Of a stretch of DNA of 5,461 bases, positions 1-4,923 are shown in pieces. Every line of letters starts with the position of its first letter. Position 1 is the first letter of the stretch. This stretch comes from Microcaldota archaeon. Lineage in GTDB: Archaea > Micrarchaeota > Micrarchaeia > Micrarchaeales > Micrarchaeaceae. Under the pieces are notes generated by a model. It saw only the letters and a list, made by a program, of their open reading frames with translations, searched no databases and was not told the origin of the DNA. The translations under genes were made by a program, and so were the position numbers. The DNA lies in NCBI GenBank assembly GCA_021836925.1, contig JAKBHG010000048.1:1-5461 (forward strand), written 5' to 3'.

Positions 1-536
1 AGCCTCTTTATCGCAGAGACGCTAGCTGATATTACCATTGAGTGATTGGCTGAAGTCGCACTGCCGTTCTGCGCTGCTGATGCAGCCTGAGCGCCGTTGC
101 CTGCCGTTGCTGACGCCTTCTGGGGCAGCTGCCCCTCGACAGCCTTGAGCACCTCATCGCTCTCGTCTATTGTCATCGTCTCGATGACCGGCCTCAGCTC
201 CTTTATTGCGTTCTCGCTCATGAGTGCCCTGTGGCAGCTGTTGCACGTCGACTGCAGAAGCATGTATATTGTCTTAGCGTATGCCGGATGCACCACCGGC
301 CTGACCAGCTCTATGTGGCCGAAGTGGCCGGGGCACGACTTGGCGCGTCCGCCGCAGGTCTTGCACCTCAGGCCGGGCTCTATGACCCCGAGCCTCTGGT
401 CTATCAGACCGCCGTCTATCGGATAGCCGTCCTCGTTATATGCGTCTGGCACTATGAGCTTTGCAACGCTCATCTTCCTTATCCTTTCCGGTGATATCAC
501 CGTGAATCTTATATCGTTGATTGCTTCAGCCTTCAT
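1..536 (-). CDS. rpoA1: DNA-directed RNA polymerase subunit A' (partial, N-terminal 178 residues)
   Basis: This is the largest-subunit N-terminal half of archaeal RNA polymerase, which forms the clamp and, beyond this window, the catalytic centre. My translation gives an open frame of 178 codons with no stop before the left edge, so the 3' end is missing. Family signatures are ISPERIRKMS (14-23), DGYPIDGGLIDQRLGVIEPG (36-55) and the first zinc site C58-x2-C61-x6-C68-x2-H71 (CPGHFGH). C98-x2-C101 starts the second zinc site; its partner Cys pair is not reached by residue 178. Residues about 135-175 are Ala/Ser/Thr/Gly/Asn-rich and look like an inserted linker. ATG at 536 is chosen because a strong GGAGG lies 9 nt upstream; an in-frame GTG at 542 would sit too close to it. 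The start is 24 nt after the rpoB' stop, as the last visible gene of the operon. Of 15 Ile codons, 13 are ATA. Identity is certain; the extent is partial. Confidence 0.96.
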   Translation of the reverse strand, partial: MKAEAINDIRFTVISPERIRKMSVAKLIVPDAYNEDGYPIDGGLIDQRLGVIEPGLRCKTCGGRAKSCPGHFGHIELVRPVVHPAYAKTIYMLLQSTCNSCHRALMSENAIKELRPVIETMTIDESDEVLKAVEGQLPQKASATAGNGAQAASAAQNGSATSANHSMVISASVSAIKR

Positions 537-545
537 GAGCACGCG

Positions 546-553
546 CCTCCTTT
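546..553 (-). promoter_or_regulatory. Shine-Dalgarno sequence of rpoA'
   Basis: On the minus strand the sequence reads AAAGGAGG, a near-perfect match to the 16S rRNA 3' end, followed by 9 nt and then ATG. It decides the ATG at 536 over the in-frame GTG at 542, which would leave only 3 nt of spacing. Confidence 0.8.
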
Positions 554-560
554 AGAAAAT

Positions 561-2420
561 TCAATCGTTCACCGTAACTTTCGGTAGTATGTGCATCGCC
601 TTTATCTCGTCGAGCAGCAGCTTGAACGCATAGCTTATCTCCAGGCTCACCAGAGAGCCGGGGCCGTCGACCTGGCACACAGGCATGTTCCTGACGTAGT
701 CATAGTAGCCTATGTCGCCGCACTTCTTGCACACCCATACCTCCCACTTGTCGCTCTGGTCGAGCATACGCTCCTTGAGCAGCAGCGACGCGCCGTGCCC
801 TACGAGGGCGTCACGCTCCATCTCTCCAAACCTGAGGCCTCCGCGCCTCGGTTTGCCCTCTGTGGGCTGCCTTGTAAGTATCTGCACCGGTCCCCTGGAC
901 CTTACCTGCTGCTTTAGGCTTACCATGTGCAGCAGCCTGTTGTAGAATACAACCCCCTGGAACATTTTCACAGGGAACGGCTTGCCGGTGCGGCCGTCGT
1001 AAAGAACCTCGTCGCCGAACTTGTCGAACCCGAAGCCCTCGAGAATTGAACCGTATTCGTCTATCCTGTCCTTGCCCTTCTTGCCCGAGAATGGGGTACC
1101 GTCTATGGTATTGCCCTGCATCGCACCAACCTTGCCGGCCATTGTCTCAAGCATGTGGCCGAACGTCATTCTGCTTGGTATACTTGTAGGGTTGAGCAGC
1201 ATGTCAGGTATGACGCCCTCCTTTGTGAAAGGCATGTCTTCCTGCGGCACGAGAAGCGCGACTATTCCCTTTTGGCCGTGCCTTGACTCAAACTTATCCC
1301 CTATTTCAGGTATGCGCTGGCTCCTCATCCTGACCTTGACCAGCTTGGTCGCGCCAGTTGTCTCTGTTATGACTATGTCGTCTATGACTCCCTCTTCGTT
1401 GGCGCGCAGCGAGGTCGAGTTGTCGCGCCCGCGCTCTTCGGTCATGCCTATGCCGGTCTGCTCCTCTATGAACCTGGGCGGCGAAACCTTGCCGATTATC
1501 ACATCGCCTTCGGAGACGCTCTGCTCCTTCTCTATTATGCCGTCCTCGGACAGCTTCGAATATGCGTGCTCGCCAAGATATCCCTCAGCTGTAGCGGGCG
1601 GTATCTTGAACGTGTCCTGCTGGCCTCCTGGATACCTGCGCTCCTCGTCTATGAAAGACTTGAAGTATGCGGCCCTTCCCAAGCCTCGCTCCACGGCCGC
1701 CTTGTTGAGTATCGTGGCGTCATCCATACTGTAGCCGTAGTACGTTGACAGTGCGACCACGAAGTTCTGGCCTGATGCATGCTTCTCAAGATTGAGGGTC
1801 CTGTAAACGGAGGTGTTGACTACGGGCCTCTGGGGGTAGTACATGAGAAATGCCCTAGAGTCGTACCTGTTGTTGAAGTTGATCGCGTAGAGCCCCTGGC
1901 CCTGCTTGACCGATCCGGATGCGAGAGAGTGCTTTCCAACAGTGTTGTATTCAGGGAACACGATGTTGTTCACCGTGAGGCTGAACATTGACGCCGGATC
2001 CGGGTCGAGGTGCGTCGTTTCCGGCCTTATCTCCTCTTCACGCGGGGCCACGAGCACGTTCTCCTCTTCCTCAGCGTCCAGGAACTCTATGACGCCGCGC
2101 CTGATAAGGTAGTTGAAGTTTATCTCGTTGCTCTTAAGCCTCTGCTTCAGTTCGGGTGTGAGCCTGCTTACGCCGTTCTCGACGACGATGTAGGGCTTCC
2201 TGGCCCTGCCCCTGTCGGCGTTTATGTGCACCTCGTTGATCCTGCTTATGTAAGTGACGTTCAGTTCGCCGGACACGATGCCGTTCCTCCTGTTCTTCCT
2301 TACCTCTTCTGCGAACGCCTTGCCGTCCCTGACGTGGCCTATGGCCTTGCCATCGAGATACACATAGCACTTGCCGTTGCGCTTTCCGCCTTCCTTCTTA
2401 GCATCGTTGAGATCGCTCAT
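561..2420 (-). CDS. rpoB1: DNA-directed RNA polymerase subunit B' (C-terminal half of split B)
   Basis: This is the C-terminal half of archaeal subunit B (bacterial beta, eukaryotic Rpb2), forming part of the active site, hybrid-binding region and anchor. It has 619 residues, within the range of other split B' subunits. Motifs in order are CYVYLDGKAIG (18-28, the usual start of B'), GYSMDDATILNKAAVERGLG (229-248), HGQKG (381-385), PQEDMPF (392-398), IPSRMTFGHMLE (414-425), SRGPVQILTRQPTEGKP (508-524) and GGLRFGEMERDALVGHG (527-543). A C-terminal zinc ribbon carries C564, C567 and C582, but the usual fourth Cys is D585 (codon GAC). ISYAFKLLLDEIKAM (595-609) follows. The start is ATG at 2420 with a Shine-Dalgarno GAGG 8 nt upstream, 10 nt after the rpoB'' stop. 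An in-frame ATG at 2474 would add 18 non-homologous residues inside rpoB''. A Lys/Gly-rich stretch of about 15 residues precedes the conserved core. Confidence 0.97.
   Translation of the reverse strand: MSDLNDAKKEGGKRNGKCYVYLDGKAIGHVRDGKAFAEEVRKNRRNGIVSGELNVTYISRINEVHINADRGRARKPYIVVENGVSRLTPELKQRLKSNEINFNYLIRRGVIEFLDAEEEENVLVAPREEEIRPETTHLDPDPASMFSLTVNNIVFPEYNTVGKHSLASGSVKQGQGLYAINFNNRYDSRAFLMYYPQRPVVNTSVYRTLNLEKHASGQNFVVALSTYYGYSMDDATILNKAAVERGLGRAAYFKSFIDEERRYPGGQQDTFKIPPATAEGYLGEHAYSKLSEDGIIEKEQSVSEGDVIIGKVSPPRFIEEQTGIGMTEERGRDNSTSLRANEEGVIDDIVITETTGATKLVKVRMRSQRIPEIGDKFESRHGQKGIVALLVPQEDMPFTKEGVIPDMLLNPTSIPSRMTFGHMLETMAGKVGAMQGNTIDGTPFSGKKGKDRIDEYGSILEGFGFDKFGDEVLYDGRTGKPFPVKMFQGVVFYNRLLHMVSLKQQVRSRGPVQILTRQPTEGKPRRGGLRFGEMERDALVGHGASLLLKERMLDQSDKWEVWVCKKCGDIGYYDYVRNMPVCQVDGPGSLVSLEISYAFKLLLDEIKAMHILPKVTVND
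666..731 (-). other. Degenerate C-terminal zinc ribbon of RpoB'
   Basis: Residues 564-585 of B' read C-K-K-C, a 14-residue loop, then C-Q-V-D. The family pattern is CxxC...CxxC, so three Cys ligands remain and the fourth position is Asp (plus-strand gtc at 666-668, codon GAC). The flanking family motifs (EVWVC before, SYAFKLLLDE after) are intact and the frame is continuous, so this is a substitution and not a truncation. Asp may still bind zinc, or the site may be weakened. Confidence 0.8.
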
Positions 2421-2425
2421 TGTAA

Positions 2426-2434
2426 CACCCTCAC
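2426..2434 (-). promoter_or_regulatory. Shine-Dalgarno of rpoB', overlapping the rpoB'' stop codon
   Basis: The minus strand reads GTGAGGGTG, with GAGG ending 8 nt before the rpoB' ATG at 2420. The TGA stop of rpoB'' (2433-2431) is embedded in it. A ribosome terminating on B'' would therefore sit on the B' initiation region, which suits translational coupling and equal synthesis of the two halves. Confidence 0.65.
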
Positions 2435-4038
2435 TTCGAGTCGGCCGCGAGAGCGGCTTTCTCTGTTCGCGCATCCGCCTTTGCCTCTTTCTCGGCCTCC
2501 TTCTCCATCTTCTTCTTTATCTTGTCCGCTTCCTTCTCGTCGGACTCCTCAAGCCACGTATCCATTATCTGTAGCTCCTTGAGCTTGTCCTTGAACATCT
2601 GTTCGTCTGCGCCGACGGTCACCCTCGCCATGGCCGCCAGATACCTGGTCAGGCCAACCTCTATTCCTTCGGGGGTCTCGCTAGGGCATAGCTTGCCGAA
2701 GTGCGTGCCGTGCACGTCCCTTGCCTTGAAGTGCTGCCTCTTCTTTGCCAGAGGAGACTTGACACGCCTAAGGTGCGCCAGCGCCGAGATGTAGTTGACG
2801 CGGTCGAGCACCTGCGATACGCCGCTCTGGCCCGCGGGCCATGATCCCGTGCCCATCGCCGAAAGTATCTTGTCCGTGATCGTGTCAGGGTTTATCGCCG
2901 TCCTGAACGTGAGCTTCCTGCCGCGCGCGACAGTCCTCTCTATGTGGTACTTCACGTCGCGCACGAAGAACTTGAGGGCATGGTTGAACAGCTCCTCCAT
3001 GAGGTCGCCGGCGAGCTTTATCCTCTTGTTCTTGTAGTGGTCCTTGTCGTCGCCTTTTATCTTGCCGTACGCGACGAGGGACGCTCTCTCGGCCATGCGT
3101 ATGAGATACCTGCCCTTCTCGCCCCTTATCTTCGGATCTGAGCCGACATGGGGCAGTATGAACGTGTCGAGCTGCTGCTGCGCCCTCTTTATCTGGTATT
3201 CCTTCGCCTGGTTCGGCGCCGCCATCTTGCCTATCTCGAATATGGCTTCCTTCTGGCCCATCTCCTTTGCGGTGCTGAGGTCCATGTTGAGCAGCATGTC
3301 GTTCTTGACGGACTTGCTCGTTATGTCGCCCATTATGTCCTCATTGGTGAGGCCGAGCGCCTTGAGTACCAGTACCAGGTCTATGCTCTTGGTAAGCGTC
3401 GGGAAGAGAAGCGTGTAGACGCCGTATGCGTCCCTTGTAACGCTGCACTTCGTCCTGAAGCCGTACCTTGTCGAGAACACCTTGCTGACTGTGCCCTTGC
3501 CCTTCTCTTTGGTGCATATTATCCTGTTCGGCGCAAGGTCCTCGACGCCTATGAGCACGCGCTCGGTGCCTTTTATTATGAAATAGCCGCCCGGATCGTC
3601 AGGGTCTTCGCCCTCATTTATCATCTGCTCGCGTGTCATGCTCTTCGTGTAGCAGAGATCGCTCTTGACCATGACGGGAAGCTCGCCAACGAATATCTCG
3701 TCGTAGGAATCCCTCTTCTCTATCCCCTGTATTACTGGCACGTATGTTATGTAGAGAGGCGATGCGTAGGTGAGGTTCCTCGCGAGTGCCTCGTTGGGCA
3801 TTATCGGCTTGGTCGAGCTATCCGACTCTATTACGACGGGATTTCCTATCCTTATGCCAAGTAGCTTGACTGAGAAGTTCGGCACGTCCGGCTCTATTAT
3901 GCTCTGGCTCTCTATGAGCTTCGGCAGGCCTATGTGCAGGAATATGTTGTAGCTGTCGATCTGCTGCTGCACTATGGAGCTGTTCTTCAGATAGGATTCC
4001 AGTACCTCGTGGGAGTCATGCATGACGTCTGCATCCAT
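2431..4038 (-). CDS. rpoB2: DNA-directed RNA polymerase subunit B'' (N-terminal half of split B)
   Basis: This is the N-terminal half of archaeal subunit B, carrying the protrusion, lobe and fork-loop region. It has 535 residues, somewhat longer than the roughly 490-525 I recall for the family. Motifs include NLTYASPLYITY (88-99), VGELPVMVKSD (117-127), GGYFIIKGTERVLIGVEDLAPN (150-171), the KDHYKNKRIKLAGDL segment (332-346), GVSQVLDRVNYISALAHLRR (406-425) and ARDVHGTHFGKLCPSETPEG (439-458). The motif after ETPEG is I-E-V-G-L rather than the usual P-N-x-G-L. Residues about 496-535 form a Lys/Glu/Ala-rich tail, probably helical or disordered, beyond the conserved core. ATG at 4038 is 37 nt after the rpoH stop and gives the expected N-terminus; only a weak GTGTGAT-like Shine-Dalgarno lies near it. 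An internal in-frame ATG at 4023 has no better support. The protein ends at the standard archaeal split site, so it is not a frameshifted rpoB. Confidence 0.96.
   Translation of the reverse strand: MDADVMHDSHEVLESYLKNSSIVQQQIDSYNIFLHIGLPKLIESQSIIEPDVPNFSVKLLGIRIGNPVVIESDSSTKPIMPNEALARNLTYASPLYITYVPVIQGIEKRDSYDEIFVGELPVMVKSDLCYTKSMTREQMINEGEDPDDPGGYFIIKGTERVLIGVEDLAPNRIICTKEKGKGTVSKVFSTRYGFRTKCSVTRDAYGVYTLLFPTLTKSIDLVLVLKALGLTNEDIMGDITSKSVKNDMLLNMDLSTAKEMGQKEAIFEIGKMAAPNQAKEYQIKRAQQQLDTFILPHVGSDPKIRGEKGRYLIRMAERASLVAYGKIKGDDKDHYKNKRIKLAGDLMEELFNHALKFFVRDVKYHIERTVARGRKLTFRTAINPDTITDKILSAMGTGSWPAGQSGVSQVLDRVNYISALAHLRRVKSPLAKKRQHFKARDVHGTHFGKLCPSETPEGIEVGLTRYLAAMARVTVGADEQMFKDKLKELQIMDTWLEESDEKEADKIKKKMEKEAEKEAKADARTEKAALAADSK
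2434..2553 (-). other. Lys/Glu/Ala-rich C-terminal tail of RpoB''
   Basis: Residues 496-535 are dominated by Lys, Glu, Ala and Asp, with runs such as DKIKKKMEKEAEKEAKADAR. They follow the last recognisable core segment and have no counterpart I recall in other B'' subunits. The composition suggests a single charged helix or disorder. The tail ends exactly at the B''/B' junction, where B' begins with its own Lys/Gly-rich extension of about 15 residues. Confidence 0.6.
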
Positions 4039-4075
4039 TTTATCACACTATTGGATTTTGGGAAACTTTAGGGGT

Positions 4076-4300
4076 TCAGCCCTTGACGACGTACCTGTAG
4101 TACATGTACTTGTTGCCGTCGTCGTTTCTCTTTATCTCTATGAGCATACCAGGCTCCGCACCGAGTTTCATCGCCTGCGGGTCGCTGCTGAGCATCTTCG
4201 GGAAATCCTCTGGACGCACATTGAACTTTGAGGCTACCTTCTTTGCCTCGCTCTCGCTAAGTAGCTTGTGTTCGGGAATCAGTTCAGGGACTGGAAGCAA
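4076..4300 (-). CDS. rpoH: DNA-directed RNA polymerase subunit H (Rpb5 C-terminal-like)
   Basis: This is the small archaeal RNAP subunit that corresponds to the C-terminal domain of eukaryotic Rpb5 and sits at the lower jaw near downstream DNA. It has 74 residues; the family is usually about 75-85. Signatures are LIPEHKLLSESEAKKV (7-22), VRPEDFPKMLSSDP (28-41), LGAEPGMLIEIKR (46-58) and YYRYVVKG (67-74). The loop normally reading close to RKSPTAG is replaced by RNDDGN (58-63). The start must be non-ATG: the frame is open back to a TAG (4353-4351) without any ATG. TTG at 4300 has GGTGA 4 nt upstream and gives an N-terminus matching other RpoH proteins. It is the first gene of the polymerase operon, 37 nt before rpoB'', as in other archaea. 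Confidence 0.93.
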   Translation of the reverse strand: MLPVPELIPEHKLLSESEAKKVASKFNVRPEDFPKMLSSDPQAMKLGAEPGMLIEIKRNDDGNKYMYYRYVVKG

Positions 4301-4304
4301 CGGC

Positions 4305-4309
4305 TCACC
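4305..4309 (-). promoter_or_regulatory. Shine-Dalgarno of rpoH (supports TTG start)
   Basis: GGTGA on the minus strand lies 4 nt before the TTG at 4300-4298. The spacing is short but usable, and no ATG or GTG start exists in this frame between the upstream stop and the conserved LIPEH motif. Confidence 0.5.
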
Positions 4310-4365
4310 AAACAGAGATGATACTAAATAGACGATGTCAGGCTGTAGTATCTAATAAACTGTAA

Positions 4366-4383
4366 CAAATATATACCTTTTGA
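4366..4383 (-). promoter_or_regulatory. Archaeal BRE/TATA promoter of the RNAP operon
   Basis: On the minus strand a purine-rich TFB-recognition element (AAAAGG, 4381-4376) runs directly into an A/T box TATATATTTG (4375-4366). Transcription would be expected about 22-27 nt downstream, near 4350-4342, giving a leader of roughly 40-50 nt before the rpoH TTG. The box lies just after the stop of the RHH gene, so the polymerase operon can be transcribed independently of it. No hairpin or T-run terminator is seen between the two genes, so readthrough is possible. Confidence 0.6.
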
Positions 4384-4404
4384 TTATTAGTGCGCAGATA
4401 TGGG

Positions 4405-4869
4405 TCAATCATAAACGTCGGGCGCTAGTGCACCATCAGTGTTTGTGCGCAGCCCAACACGCGCCCAGACCTGCACCCTTGGGCTCTCGAGCAGCAGATC
4501 CACCAGGGTTTTGGAGAAGGAGGTGTTTTCTGCGGTTGCCTTATTGGCAATTGTGGCTACCATGTCAGTAGGCAAGGTAAACGCGACAGACTTCATTTTC
4601 CCGCCGTGCATATGCTGCCTGATTTCCGCATCGGGCTTCTTGAAATCAGGGTCAACGGCAGAATTACCAAGCATGCCCTGCTTTTCCCTGATATAAGGAT
4701 TACCTTTTAGTAGGGCTTCGTACGTATCGGAAACGTCAAAGTCGTCTTTCCAGGCATGGTCTATGAAGCCCATGTTCACCACCGCCACAGCGAGCACCTC
4801 TGGAATCGACGGCAGCACGCGGACGCGCTGGCAGGCAGACTTGCTCCTATCCTTCACGGTTTCTCCCAT
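4405..4869 (-). CDS. Uncharacterised protein with a ribbon-helix-helix DNA-binding segment
   Basis: I do not recognise this 154-residue protein as a named family. Residues 93-130 fit the RHH (Arc/MetJ/CopG-type) fold: a strand KSVAFTLP (93-100), a first helix about 101-115, a turn at T116-S117 and a second helix SFSKTLVDLLLE (117-128). RHH proteins dimerise, pair their strands and read DNA in the major groove, so a transcriptional regulator is the best inference. The N-terminal 90 residues match nothing I know; they contain a short hydrophobic run (VLAVAVVNMGFI, 25-36) and an HMHGG motif (86-90). A 24-residue tail follows. ATG at 4869 is supported by AAAGGGGTG 7 nt upstream. Ile codons are ATT, ATA, ATC, ATC and ATT, unlike the ATA-dominated polymerase genes, which hints at lateral acquisition or relaxed selection. 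The RHH call is fairly good; the role is unknown. Confidence 0.75.
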   Translation of the reverse strand: MGETVKDRSKSACQRVRVLPSIPEVLAVAVVNMGFIDHAWKDDFDVSDTYEALLKGNPYIREKQGMLGNSAVDPDFKKPDAEIRQHMHGGKMKSVAFTLPTDMVATIANKATAENTSFSKTLVDLLLESPRVQVWARVGLRTNTDGALAPDVYD

Positions 4870-4876
4870 CCAATAA

Positions 4877-4885
4877 CACCCCTTT
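4877..4885 (-). promoter_or_regulatory. Shine-Dalgarno of the RHH gene
   Basis: AAAGGGGTG on the minus strand matches the AAGGAGGTG consensus except at one base and ends 7 nt before the ATG at 4869. It supports this start. Confidence 0.6.
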
Positions 4886-4904
4886 GTGATATCAGGGATG
4901 TAAA

Positions 4905-4914
4905 CAATTTTATG
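4905..4914 (-). promoter_or_regulatory. Possible weak TATA box for the RHH gene
   Basis: The minus strand reads CATAAAATTG within the 54-nt gap after the DUF47 gene. A start about 25 nt downstream would leave a leader of roughly 15 nt that still contains the Shine-Dalgarno. The match is weak and cotranscription with the DUF47 gene is equally possible. Confidence 0.3.
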
Positions 4915-4923
4915 GCTTGCGAG

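Noticed and set aside
97..426. Plus-strand open frames across 97-5389, including long ones at 1021-1734 and 3148-3864
   Set aside because: They lie opposite the polymerase, RHH and DUF47 genes, show no family motifs, and have the composition expected of antisense reading of GC-rich genes. None has a supported start.
489..502. Perfect 14-bp palindrome CGGTGATATCACCG
   Set aside because: It lies inside rpoA' codons for well-conserved residues (TVISPE). About 0.3 such palindromes are expected by chance in a window this long, so no regulatory role is claimed.
2421..2474. Longer rpoB' start at ATG 2474 and a possible frameshift fusing B'' and B'
   Set aside because: The extra 18 residues have no homology and overlap rpoB''. 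The split falls at the known archaeal B''/B' boundary, with its own Shine-Dalgarno and ATG, so this is a natural gene split and not an error.
4039..4075. Separate promoter in the 37-nt rpoH-rpoB'' gap
   Set aside because: No BRE/TATA-like box is present; the gap is A/C-rich and short, consistent with an operon spacer.
4376..4404. Terminator between the RHH gene and the RNAP operon promoter
   Set aside because: Neither a stable hairpin nor a T-run is visible after the RHH stop. The A/T-rich stretch is better explained by the BRE/TATA promoter.
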